From assembly GCA_947652605.1 (NCBI GenBank), contig OX393579.1, positions 38,508,970 through 38,572,969 of the forward strand: a stretch of 64,000 nucleotides of DNA, in the 5' to 3' direction. Of this stretch, positions 1 to 9,640 are shown piece after piece. The notes under the pieces were generated by a model, which worked only from the letters and a program-made list of their open reading frames with translations, was not told where the DNA came from and made no database searches. The stretch is from Elmis aenea (taxonomy: Eukaryota > Arthropoda > Insecta > Coleoptera > Elmidae). The position numbers and the translations under genes were made by a program. Within the stretch, counting starts at the first letter, position 1, and each line of letters begins with the position of its first letter.

Positions 1-684
1 TCTAATTATGTAAAAATGATAACTTAGATTTTTAAACTTTTTAATTAAATGACTATAGTAGGTAAACATAAAACAACGATCATTTGTTTTGTTGTAGTTA
101 TGCACAGTGTACTGCGATTAACAGGATCTCTTAATAAATTTTCAGAATAATTTAAAGTTTTTGAAGCAAACTCTTAATAAAAATACAAGTTATTGGTATC
201 GATGGGTTCGTTAGAAGATGCTCCATTTAAATAACCGCCAGTACCAGCATGGTACCATTTAAAAAAATAGACTTTTTGTCAAAAAACCGATTCCGCAACC
301 TTCAAAGCCGATTAAAGTAACCTAAATGTCATTTAAAATTTACAAAAACGTTTTTTGGACAATTGTTGACATAATAAAAATCAATTTGTGCAGGTCACGG
401 CACCCTTAACAAAAAAACTAAATTTTATTTTAAAAAAATTTTGAGGTTATAAAAATTAACCAAAATAGTGCATTTGTATTCAAAATCGCTTCCTCTTTCC
501 AAAAATGTAAAAATATACAAGGTGTTCCATTTAAAATAACAAAGTTGGGGGGAATTTCCGGTGAAACCGGAAGTGGAACAAATGTGTGCAACGGCTCAAG
601 AAGCCAGGTTTTTTGCACAAAACATATGTCTAAATTTTCATTTATCTAAAATCAAAACTAAAGAAAAAAAAGGGGGTGTACCAC
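1..684. mobile_element. Foldback element, loop plus right arm (5' part outside window)
   Basis: This stretch matches, in the same orientation and nearly base for base, the loop and right arm of the complete foldback element at 36292-37579 (shared phrases include TTGTAGTTATGCACAGTGTA near 92 and the CAGGTCACGGCACCCTTAA block near 391). It carries the internal module ACAAGGTGTTCCATTTAAAA near 517. Similarity stops just after GGGGGTGTACCA at about 683, so the last ~20 bases of the family's terminus are missing. Reading frames here are shadows of the repeat. The left half must lie upstream of the window. Confidence 0.85.
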
Positions 685-1634
685 ACTTCATTTACACCTA
701 TACGGTAATCACTTTTTAAGAGCTTTGCATACAATATTAGGTAATTACCGGATTAATCAAATACTGTAATTAAATGTAATTAAAATTAGTAATTACAGCC
801 ATTCATTTACACAACAATAAATATTTTAAGCCAGAAACGGTATTAACTACATTTATAAAGACAATATAAAATGATAATTAAAGGATATATACGTGTGTAA
901 AAACAAAATAAACGAATCAGTAGTTATCTGTGTTATATTATGACACATGAGCGCTGCAGTTATGGCAGTGGTTATTTTTGGAACCATGCACGAAGGGGAT
1001 TATTCGAAAATCAGTGGATTTGGAAATTGCATTGTACAGATGATAGTAATAATAAATAAGCTGATTAATCGACGCTCGCAACGCCGCCATAATCAGCTGA
1101 AATAACTCTGTTGAACAACAGCAATGCAACAATGCAATTTTAAAATTAATTATCTGCGCAAATTACGTAAAATTTAAATCAAAAGTTGTGAGCTTCAAGT
1201 GATGCATTGGTGACTCATTAAAAAAATTCATTCACGGCACATTACTTTAATTAGTATAAACAATAAACATCAAAAATAATATGACTGAAGCTTAATTAAA
1301 ACAAAGGAATATGAATAAAGGGTAACTAAAAGTTTGGATAATCGTCTTTTTTGTTTAAACTGGTAATGACATAAAAACAAATTAGGTTGATCCTGTGTGA
1401 GTAGTGAAAATGAATGTTTCTTGTTTTTAATTGTGGTTTGTATTACAGGAACAACAGCGATTTTTCGGCAGCTGAAGGTTCGGCACCTCTTTTAGTCCCT
1501 ACAAAATTACGAAATGGAATTTAAAATATCCGTGGTGTTATCGCAATTTAATGGAATTGAAGAACATTTTTCATTTGTTAAACTTTTAAAGATTTTATTT
1601 GAGAGCTGTCATCTATACCCTAGTAAAATTTATC
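685..1634. other. AT-rich sequence, nothing recognised
   Basis: Both strands were read for domains, TIR pairs and tandem arrays; none was found. The part after about 1440 may be the 5' flank of the mariner remnant that follows. Confidence 0.5.
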
Positions 1635-2156
1635 ATGGAGCGGTACACAATCGCAGAACGCATACGAATCTCTGAATTTAATGACGAAAATTGACCTTGT
1701 TTCACGAATACACCTCAATTCTTTGAAAACGATGCTAGAAGGGCTGTTTCGATCAATGGAGTGCACTATAAGAACATGTTGACCAACTTTTTGTGACTTA
1801 AGCTGGAAAATAAGGATATAGCGGACCTCTACTTCCAACAAGATAATACCATGTGCCATACAAGTGGCGAAACAATCACATTATTGCGTTCCAAGTTCCT
1901 AGGTCGTTTGATTTTGAGAAATGGCCACATCAATTGTCCACCAAGATCATGCGATTTGAGACCATTGGACTTTTTTTATTGGGATCTATTTTAAAGAAAA
2001 CGTCTATGCCAATATTCCACAATCAATTCACGCTCTCAAAGCCAACATCGAAGCTGCTATTGTTGAGATAGGGCCGAATTTTTGCGAAAAAATGACCAAA
2101 AACATAAAAAAAAGGTGGCGATCGGTAAAAAGACTCGAGGCGGTCATTTGGATGTT
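1635..2156 (+). pseudogene. mariner-like transposase pseudogene, internally deleted and frameshifted
   Basis: The ATG at 1635 opens MERYTIAERIRISEFNDEN and then a stop, resembling the amino end of insect mariner-type transposases. After a jump, the catalytic core resumes as DARRAVSINGVHYKNMLTNF, a stop, then LENKDIADLYFQQDNTMCH, TSGETITLLRSKFLGRL, and CPPRSCDLRPLDFFYWDLF. The QQDN and SCDLRPLDF motifs carry the second and third acidic residues expected of the DDD triad; the helix-turn-helix and first aspartate region is deleted. After DLF the frame shifts by one T and continues KENVYANIPQSIHALKANIE to about 2156. No product is expected. The family assignment rests on motif recognition, not a search. 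Confidence 0.85.
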
Positions 2157-2518
2157 ATGCTGTTCTATACATAATCTATATGTCTCTGTTCTACAATGCA
2201 TTTTTTTTTTAAATATTACAGTATTTCTTTGAAATTTTATTGAAAAAATAAATCCTACAATTTCAACTGCACCCCCTTAGTTGATCTTTTTAGTTTAAGC
2301 TTATTTCGCCACGACAATAAAGGTTAAAATAATCGACCACTTTTGAACGACGATGTTTACAATAATTTTTGTTTAAGTGTCTACTAACATAAATTCTATT
2401 GATTTTTTTAAGATCCGCGTTTGATATTCAATAATGATTATTTTTCTAGTTAAAAATATCTAGCACCCTCAGATTATATTTTAAGAGCCATAAATCTTGA
2501 TTTTTTAACATAATTATA
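2157..2518. other. 3' flank of mariner remnant; otherwise nothing seen
   Basis: The stretch up to about 2280 (ending in CTGCACCCCCTTAG) could be the mariner 3' terminus, but no matching left TIR was found. The remainder is AT-rich without structure. Confidence 0.4.
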
Positions 2519-2600
2519 CAGGGTGTTTCAAAGTCGATGCTCAACATAGAGATCTAGATTATCTTAAAAGCTAAGAAATCGGCAAAACTGGGGCAAATAT
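2519..2600 (+). mobile_element. Solo CAGGGTGT terminus
   Basis: TA-CAGGGTGTTTCAAAGTCG at 2519 is a left terminus of the TA-flanked foldback type. The reverse complement of the terminus ending at 20657 starts CAGGGTGTCTCAAATTCG, so both belong to one family. No partner end was found near this one; the inner boundary is unknown. Confidence 0.6.
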
Positions 2601-2791
2601 ATGTAATTTGTTACTACATTTAAATCTAAAATGAAGAATACTGTAGTCACTTTAGTGAAGCAATTTTTTATTTTGCATCTGCACTAATCTAATAAACTTG
2701 TATATCAGACGTTTCGTCTATTTAAAATTATCATCTCTTTTATTTCTTACTGGTTTAGTAGATTTTTTGCGGTTACTTTTATAGTTACAGC

Positions 2792-3183
2792 CAGTGCTGC
2801 TCAACCATTTTGTATTTGCACCCTATTTTATACTGAATTTTCTGCGCCCCTCATTTACATAATTTTATTGCGCTTTCTTTATTACAATCAAATCTTTCCA
2901 AAACAGTCGTTTTTATATTTCTTAACTGTCCTTGAACTGGGTGTATTAATTTAAAAATGTGTGTTTTTATTAGTAGCTAAATTTATCAATGTAAACTTAA
3001 AAATACATTGAGATCGGGAACACTAATTATTGGGCTCAATAAAAACCTATCATTATCATCTTTAGTATGTATTAGGTACATGTTAAAGTGTTTTTGCTGT
3101 TTTAATAAATAATTATACTTTTGATTTACAATTTCCTTCACGTTTCCATTTAGATATGTTGCCTCACGGGTTAAGAATCACTG
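2792..3183. mobile_element. hAT-type MITE
   Basis: The left end CAGTGCTGCTCAACC and the right end GGGTTAAGAATCACTG are imperfect inverted repeats of the hAT form CAGTG...CTCAACC. The 8-bp flanks are only partly similar (AGTTACAG one base out on the left, AGTAACAA on the right), so the copy is old. No coding content. Confidence 0.7.
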
Positions 3184-3436
3184 AGTAACAACAATAGTAG
3201 CATGTTTTCACGATTTAACGCAAAAATACAAAACGGGGTCCATGAGAAATAACAGAGTAGTATTATAGATCATGGTCATAGCTAGAATAATCGAGATTAC
3301 TATCTTTAGGGACTCTAATTTTTTTACACTTAAACTTGATATGGGTAGTACCTACAGTAGTGGAAAATTAAAAAAAAGAGACAAAGTAAAAATGATGACA
3401 ATTCGTTTTTTTTTTAATAAAACACCATTCAATAAT

Positions 3437-4056
3437 ACATATCTAAGAGACCGAGCTTGGTGGCTGGTTGGTAAAACAACCTAACTTTTAATCGGGAGGT
3501 CCTGGGTTCGATTCCCAGGGCCGACTGTCATTGTAGAGGTTTCAGGTGGTTTCCTCTATGGTTAAGGCAAATGCTGTGGCAGTACTTCCACCTATCCTTA
3601 TGCCGAATTTACATTGGTATAGTAGCTAAAGCAAGTTACTAAATCAAGTAGCTAAAGCAAGTCACTAATCAAGTAGCAAAACTTGTCAAAATTTTGGTTT
3701 AGTGAGTGTTTACACAACATATACGTGGTCTACACCCAATTTAAGGAAATTGTTTAGTATTTGACAATTAATGAAGTATCGTCTTCAAGTAAATAGTAAT
3801 GATTTCTATTTACTTTACTCAAAAAGTCACTAAATTGTTTACTTGCGCAAGTACTAAACAAAACTGTCTACACAGTGCAAGTAGCTAAATTTAGTTACTT
3901 GATTTAGTTACTTGCATTAGCTACTATACCAATGTAAATTCGGCATTACCCATCCTTGACTATCCACATCCCTACCCATTATCCTTGTACCTCTAAGACT
4001 GAAGAGGGGGTCTCCGCGCAAGCGGAACAAAACACGTGACCTGACATATCTAAGAG
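3437..4056 (+). mobile_element. tRNA-derived SINE with 13-bp target duplication
   Basis: The perfect duplication ACATATCTAAGAG lies at 3437-3449 and 4044-4056, bounding a retroposed body at 3450-4043. The head resembles a tRNA: a weak Pol III box A (TGGCTGGTTGG, 3461-3471) and an excellent box B (GGTTCGATTCC, 3505-3515) within a plausible T-arm, CCTGGGTTCGATTCCCAGG. A tRNA-unrelated body follows and ends CAAAACACGTGACCTG without a poly(A) tail. A 345-bp MITE interrupts the body at 3601; without it and the duplicated TTA the SINE is about 246 bp. Not a functional tRNA: box A is weak and no acceptor stem closes. Confidence 0.9.
3601..3945. mobile_element. PIF/Harbinger-type MITE nested in the SINE
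   Basis: The terminal inverted repeats TGCCGAATTTACATTGGTAT and ATACCAATGTAAATTCGGCA are perfect over at least 20 bp. The flanking trinucleotide TTA is duplicated (3598-3600 and 3946-3948), as expected for PIF/Harbinger. Subterminal DNA iterates AGTAGCTAAAGCAAGT-like units on the left and their complements on the right. Excision of the element with one TTA restores an uninterrupted SINE. Confidence 0.9.
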
Positions 4057-4101
4057 TTAAATTATTTTAGTGCTAAATGTATGTCAATTAATTTTTTTAT
4101 C
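4057..4101. other. Short AT-rich spacer
   Basis: Spacer between the SINE and the pogo-like element; nothing seen. Confidence 0.4.
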
Positions 4102-4441
4102 TAGGGTAAGTCCGGGATAGATGCCCCAACGGCGTAGATGCCCCATCAAAATAATTTCGTTATTAACGGACAGGTTGTGCTGGCTTTTTAAGGGTTGGTT
4201 TGTATTGCGTATGTGATTGTGTGCAGTGCTATTTTTTTTTTAAAAACCTTATTCGGGCAAGTTATTTGCAAAAATTCATTTTTAGAGCTTCACAAAATTT
4301 ATCACTATATGGTTTGCTTGTACACGCATATCATGATAAAGTACTTTTATCATTGTTTTTGTAGTGCAATACATTTAGGCATACAATAGGTTAGTGTTCG
4401 TGCCAAAGTACATATTCTGGCGCAAAATTTAAATTTAATAT

Positions 4442-4639
4442 TTGGCTGGGGCATCTATACCGGACGATCGGGGAAGATGCCCTACATGTGTTGGGTGTGG
4501 GGAAATGTACAGAAACACAAAATGGAATGATGAGTGGGTTCAGTGCATGCATTGCAACAAATGGTCCCGTGAAGGCTGTTCTAAATATGAAAATCTTTGT
4601 AATTTGTGTGGAAAAATAATGACATTAAAAAAGAAATAA
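4442..4639 (+). pseudogene. C-terminal PHD-like zinc finger of a pogo-like transposase
   Basis: The open frame reads CPTCVGCGEMYRNTKWNDEW, then VQCMHCNKWSREGC, then a closing CNLC near residue 55. The pattern C-x2-C...W-V-Q-C-x2-C-x-K-W...C...C-x2-C resembles the Cys-rich PHD-like tail that many insect pogo/Tigger-type transposases carry after the DDE domain. The DDE core itself is absent upstream, so this is a 3' leftover inside a deleted element. The first residues overlap an internal GGGGCATCTATACCGG motif and may not be original coding sequence. A second copy of this domain is on the minus strand at 61684-61743. Confidence 0.65.
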
Positions 4640-4889
4640 GTACTTAATGGGCGTTTACACTAATTTTTAATTTCTTCAGAATTTGATAGATTTGGTGTTC
4701 AGAATATCGTATGTAAAGTTAAAATTGTTTAAATCAACTTCGTTTATTTATTATTAACGATTTAAGTTTTCCCGCGGCAAGTTGCGCCGTAAACGGCTTG
4801 CACGATGCGCACGAGAAATGACGTCACTCTACGTACTCGGTGAGGCAAATCACACGTGTGCTTGTTGTAAATATAACAATAACAAAACC

Positions 4890-4931
4890 ATGTCGTCGTA
4901 CAGAAAGTGGTGTTTTGTGCCTGAATGTTAA
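4890..4931 (+). pseudogene. THAP-like N-terminal coding remnant
   Basis: The ATG at 4890 gives MSSYRKWCFVPEC and then a stop. A short amino end followed by C-x4-C next to W/F/V residues resembles the start of a THAP (C2CH) DNA-binding domain as found at the amino end of P-element-type transposases. The remaining C-x2-H half could not be found. The call rests on thirteen residues. Confidence 0.35.
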
Positions 4932-5819
4932 GATCACTTCTACAAAAAACCCAGAACCAAAACCCATAAATAGTATTTATGCAAAAAAATACACTAAAGT
5001 GGAAAACATTATGTAAGTTATGGCAATAATATGTAATATGAAACAGCCTATTACTTTCCAACAAAAAAATCTGCAGTTTTAAACAATACTTATTTGTAGT
5101 ATGCTATTTGGTGCATGTTTATGTTCGATTAAAAATGCTGATTAGTGTTAAAGCACTGCTGCTTCGTTTATGAAATTTGTATTATATTTATACTGAACTA
5201 ACAGTGCATGTTTTACAAAACGCCATATACCTTTTTTAATTTGATCTAAGCATAAAACTGATAACATTCAAAACTTATAAGTGTAAATTAATATAATAAA
5301 ATCATTGAATTGAACATTATATCTACTATTATATATAGCCCATATTTTATTTACCTCGAATTTAAGATTAATTTTATGAGTTTTTTAAATATAGCTATGA
5401 CTAAAAGAGTAGTACATTTTTTTAATGTACACGCATTTGTATATTTTGAGTGATTGTAGATCGAAATAATAAATTAATCTTCACCTGTTAAATGACCTTA
5501 GTAATATCGAATTATTTCTACAAAATAATTGATTTACTTACACAGTTGCTTTGTTTTATAATGAAATATACACTAAACTAACAACTAGTTAAAACCTCTC
5601 GCAATACTGTATACGTAAAGAATATTTGAACACAAATATGGCTGGTCCAGGAATTTCATATTTGTTTATGTTAAAAACACTTAAGATGTTGTGCAGCCAC
5701 CCTGAGGGGTCTCGGGGTTGGCTTGAGATCATTCTTTTGCTAATACTGTTAAAAGGCAGTACTGTTTGTATTTTATTCATTATAATAAATTGTAATTGTT
5801 GTTCGATTACGTTTATCAT

Positions 5820-5945
5820 TTACAATCGACGGCCAAAGTACGCCCCCGCGGCGTCTTCGTCGCGCGCTTCGCGCCTAACATAATAATAATAATAATAATA
5901 ATCTTTATTTGTTCTGAATATCCCAAAAAAGGTGTAGAACTTGTC
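5820..5945 (-). mobile_element. 3' tail of a non-LTR retroelement with ATT repeats
   Basis: On the minus strand an AATAAA signal is followed directly by (ATT)n, seen on the plus strand as (ATA/TAA)n at 5880-5902. This is a common 3' tail of insect LINEs or their SINE partners. The adjoining GC-rich block (5828-5877, including CGCGCGCTTCGCGCC) stands out from the AT-rich surroundings. No coding sequence or target duplication was found. Confidence 0.45.
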
Positions 5946-6573
5946 ACAATAATAATTTACGTACATTGCAATAATATACATAGTTATTAAAAGAAAAAAC
6001 ATATTATATTAAAATATATAACAACTTGTCATTATGCGATGCATAGGAACTAGTCCGCTGCACATGGACTGTGCGGGGAGTGACGTCACAGCCAATCACA
6101 GCGCGTTTCAGAATTTGAAATATAAAGGGCATTTTAAAAATTTATTTCTCGGAACTGGACGATTTTTTTTTAATTTTTGGTGGTTGAGAATAAACTTTAT
6201 AGATCAAATTATCATTTAAAAAATATTTTATCAAGTTTTATTTTTTTGTGTAAACGCCCATTGTTAATATGTTTACTAAACATTTAGTTTCTGTTTATTA
6301 ATTTGTAATTACATAATATTTTCGTAGGGGCATCTATACCTATACTAGTGGGGTATCTTTGCCCGAAAGTTTGGTGAAGATGGCAAATGCTCATATTTTA
6401 AGTTTTTAATTATTCGAATCATATAAATTTATAACAGTGTAAATTTTCAAGTTTAAATAAAATAATATACATAGAGTTGTCATACAGCGTAGTTACAACC
6501 ATAGCTTTTACTCCTTTGTCCAGAAAATATTAGCATCTAAAAAGGTGGGGCATCTATCCCGGACCTTACCCTA

Positions 6574-7998
6574 CATCATTTTCACAATTTTCAAAGAACT
6601 TTTTTTTTTTTGGTATTTAAGAATATTGACTTGAAAATATATTTAATTTTTATATTTTTAACACACATACACAGTACACACAAATGGCATTGTGAAATTT
6701 GTCAAAGCTGGTACAAAGAACGTTCAAAAAATAAAAATTCCATTAAAAGATTTTTCAGCGTCATTAGTCTTGCATATGCAAACAAACTGCTCTGAAAAGA
6801 TATTGTATTTAAGACGAATGAATATATGCATTTTTAAAGAAAAGCGACCCTCATAACTTACATATTCACATTAAATTTAATTTCCTTGATAAATTACATA
6901 ATAATCGTGTCAGACAAATGCACTACAAAATGGAGCCACAATATTACTGCCCTACATAGGGCGCAATCATCAATCTTCCAAAAATAATATATTCACACAA
7001 AAAACATGAGCTTCTGTCCCAGCATCAGAAGCACATGTTTCTCGCAAGGATTATGAAGACGTATGTTGCTTATTAATACTGACATGAAAACGTGTGTTTT
7101 TTATGGGTTCAGCCTAGAGAGAGGGTGGCTTAAATTTTTTAATACATTTTCTAACAAGTTTTTTACAACCTTTAGTTGAATTTGAATTGATATTAAAGCG
7201 AGCCGAGATTCATTGAAAATATATCACGTAACAAAGCGAAAATACCCAATGAATGTCCAATAATTTATTTGTTATCGAAAGTTTGTCTCGCAATACCTAT
7301 CCGAGTATTAATAAAATATTGATATTGGATTGGCATCGGAGTTTAGAACCAAATATAAAGACTTACTATTAAATCGTGACAATGCGATATTTAAAAAAAA
7401 TTGCTCTTACTTAGTTATTATTGGTGGCTTATACCAAATTAGTTTTATATTAATACAAAACGAAAGTAAACAGCTTAAACACTTACCTACTTAAGAATAT
7501 ATATAAAATATAGAACGTCAAAAACTATTATGCACGTTATAAACGCTAGACGTTTAGTTGTTTTTTTCATTGAAAACATCACTTGCTTCCGAAATCATGA
7601 CAAACTTTGATAATACATTTTTTGCGACCAATAGGTAAACATATACAACTTTATATTTTTGAAACGCTAAAAAAGAGCTCTTTTATGTAAAGTCGTGGCC
7701 AACTAAACTTTCAATGTAAGTTTACTTCATATCTCAAAAATCAAAGTCGTTAAATAAATGATAAACGTTTTTTTTTTTTAAATTAAGGATAAAAATGTTT
7801 ATAAAAAACAACATTTAGTTCCAGTTTCATAAACAATAAAGCAATCGTAAATTTTCAAAAATTTTATTTTTCGTCTGTAGTGCCAAACTGGAAGGGGATG
7901 TAAATAATTTGATAACCCAAGAGAACCATATCAGTATTTCGCTGACAATTATGGTAACCAAAATACCCCGTAAAACATTCAAGTTTGGTCCATTCTGT
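6574..7998. other. AT-rich sequence, nothing recognised
   Basis: No domain, TIR pair or tandem array was seen on either strand. Confidence 0.5.
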
Positions 7999-8001
7999 AT
8001 A

Positions 8002-8774
8002 CCGGGTGATTCAGTTTGACTGTCGCACCCTTATAACTTTTTAATTATTGAAAATAACCCCAACAAACCTTATATTTCTGGAAACTACGACAAATTTTCT
8101 ATTTAGTGATATGCATTATTGTTATCTCTACGATGACGTATGTCAAATTCGCGATAGGCAACTTTTTTTTTAAAATTACATAGTATAGGTACATTTTTTT
8201 GTTGATACAGATAAAGAATTTAATTCTGAATCCGACCATGTACTCAAAAAGTATGCATACATTAGAAATTTTTTGAGAAGAAATCAGTTCAACGTTTATT
8301 TGTTTCACACTCTCCGTGAATTAAAATCATTTCTAACTTGTTTAGTATAAAATTCCACTTCCACTTAACAATTAACAACTAACAATATTAACAACATAGG
8401 TTATAAACTTTAAACTCTCATTACCAGAGGTGATCGTTTTTTGTTATGTTAAATAGACTGGTTGCTATAATTTGATAAATAAACTTTGAACTGATTTTTC
8501 TTGAAAATTTTCTGATGTATGCACACTTTTTTAATATACGGTTGGATTCAGAAATAAATTCTCCAACCGACACAACAAATAATGAGTACTAAGTAATTGA
8601 AAAAAAAAACAGTTGTCTATCGTGGAATTGACATACGTCATCGTAGAGATACCTAACAAATGCACATCACTAAATAGAGAATTAGTCACCGTTTCCAAAA
8701 ATATGAGGTTTGTTGGGGCTATTTTTAATAATTGAAAAGTTATAGGGGTGCGACAGTCAAACTGAATCACCCGG
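8002..8774. mobile_element. Foldback element, CCGGGTGATTCAG family
   Basis: The left arm from CCGGGTGATTCAGTTTGACT and the right arm ending in GTCAAACTGAATCACCCGG are inverted for roughly 180-200 bp, including the shared block TCTCTACGATGACGTATGTC. TA flanks both sides (8000-8001, 8775-8776). The centre (about 8200-8570) is non-coding. Confidence 0.85.
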
Positions 8775-8798
8775 TATATACGAGAACGGGATATCGTA

Positions 8799-8820
8799 TT
8801 TCTCGGGAATTCCCGAGAAA
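8799..8820. repeat. 22-bp perfect palindrome
   Basis: The symmetric core TTCTCGGGAATTCCCGAGAA sits between the foldback element and the spare arm. Its centre GGGAATTCCC is also a palindromic kappa-B-type match. Neighbouring CGAGAACGGG and CTCCGAGG repeat parts of the motif, so it may be the stub of another motif-iterating MITE. Confidence 0.6.
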
Positions 8821-8857
8821 CTCCGAGGTAATCTTTTTTATTTAGTTTTCGTACATC

Positions 8858-9050
8858 AATAATAATGACTATGTAATTGAAAAAGAAAACAGTTGCCTAT
8901 CGTGGATTTAACATACGTCATCGTAGAGATAACAAATGCACATCACTAAATAGAAAATTTGTCGCCGATTCCAATAATATAAGGTTTGTTGGGGTTATTT
9001 TCAATAATTAAAAAGTTATAGGGGTGCGACAGTCAAACCGAATCATCCGG
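8858..9050. mobile_element. Spare right arm of the CCGGGTGATTCAG family
   Basis: This is a second, diverged copy of the right arm of the element at 8002-8774, in the same orientation, from about TAATTGAAAAAGAAAACAGT to GTCAAACCGAATCATCCGG and TA. There is no second left arm nearby. Confidence 0.8.
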
Positions 9051-9085
9051 TATACTTAATATCAAATAAGCGAGGGGTACAGGCA

Positions 9086-9249
9086 GCGTTAAGTCTAGTG
9101 GCGAGCGATGGGGGGTTAGCGCGCAGCAATATAGTTCACGGGCCTTCAAACCATTGGCAGGTATAACAATACAACTAAGTATCGTAGGTGTGTTCAACTC
9201 CAATTGTGTTAAGTGCGCACCCCCGCCGCTCGCCATTAGACTAAGACGC
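9086..9249. mobile_element. Small MITE with GC-rich inverted ends
   Basis: TTAAGTCTAGTGGCGAGCG on the left pairs imperfectly with CGCTCGCCATTAGACTAAG on the right, with further pairing of GGGGTTAGCGCGC and GTGCGCACCCCC. The family and exact ends are uncertain. The minus-strand open frame across it is a by-product. Confidence 0.55.
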
Positions 9250-9522
9250 GGACTATGTACTCTGTACTGGGTATACAGTTTAAAAGTTATAGATGCAAAT
9301 TTCAGTTTTTGAAATATTGTGTTTTTTTTTTTTAATTTAACACTTTTTTGAAAAGAAATTATTGCTCATTTTAGTATTACACAATTGCTAATTTTTAATA
9401 GGTACCTTTAAATATTTTTTTTTCAAATCATAAGCAAGTATCTATTGGACACTGAGTGTTACCTTTTAACTTTTTTTCTTAATATTTGTTTCTTCTAGTA
9501 TACCACACTTACATTTTAACTA
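9250..9522. other. AT-rich spacer, nothing recognised
   Basis: T-rich tracts only. Confidence 0.4.
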
Positions 9523-9523
9523 T

Positions 9524-9640
9524 GACAGTAGGGAATGGAATACCGCTTAACCGACACCCAATTAACGGCTTTTTTCGATAACCGATAACCGGTTATTACT
9601 TCCCGGTTAACCGTTTGTTCGATGTTATGCAGTTTTTGTT
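9524..9640. repeat. AACCG/CGGTTA iterated motif cluster
   Basis: CAGTAGGGAATGGAATACCG is followed by repeated CGATAACCG, CCGGTTA and GGTTAACCG units. The head resembles a hAT TIR (CAG...) and the iterated core fits the motif-amplified MITEs seen elsewhere in the window, but no right end was found. Confidence 0.4.

Larger units (their letters stand above)
4648..6260. mobile_element. DNA transposon nested in the pogo-like element
   Basis: The ends TGGGCGTTTACAC and GTGTAAACGCCCA are perfect inverted repeats. Flanking bases (CTTAA left, TTGTTAA right) do not give a clear duplication, so the superfamily is unresolved; a THAP-like start at 4890 would suit a P-element-like or other THAP-bearing family. 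A retroelement tail lies inside at about 5820-5940. Confidence 0.6.
4104..6571. mobile_element. pogo-like element (Tc1/mariner superfamily) with a nested element
   Basis: The ends GGGTAAGTCCGGGATAGATG and CATCTATCCCGGACCTTACC-C are inverted repeats with a one-base indel, flanked on both sides by TA (4102-4103, 6572-6573). The phrase GGGGCATCTATMCCGG recurs internally near 4447 and 6326. The only surviving coding part is a C-terminal zinc finger (4442-4639), and a second element with GGGCGTTTACAC ends occupies 4648-6260. Use of TA and the C-terminal finger favour a pogo/Tigger-like source. Confidence 0.75.

Noticed and set aside
430..618. Minus-strand open frame with phrases FVILNGTPCIFLHFWK
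   Set aside because: It is the reverse reading of the internal CAGGGTGTTCC module; the same peptide recurs at every copy of the module (for example near 49683-49877), so it is a repeat by-product.
3461..3535. tRNA gene
   Set aside because: Box B is perfect, but box A is weak, the acceptor stem does not close, and a 13-bp target duplication shows it is the head of a SINE.
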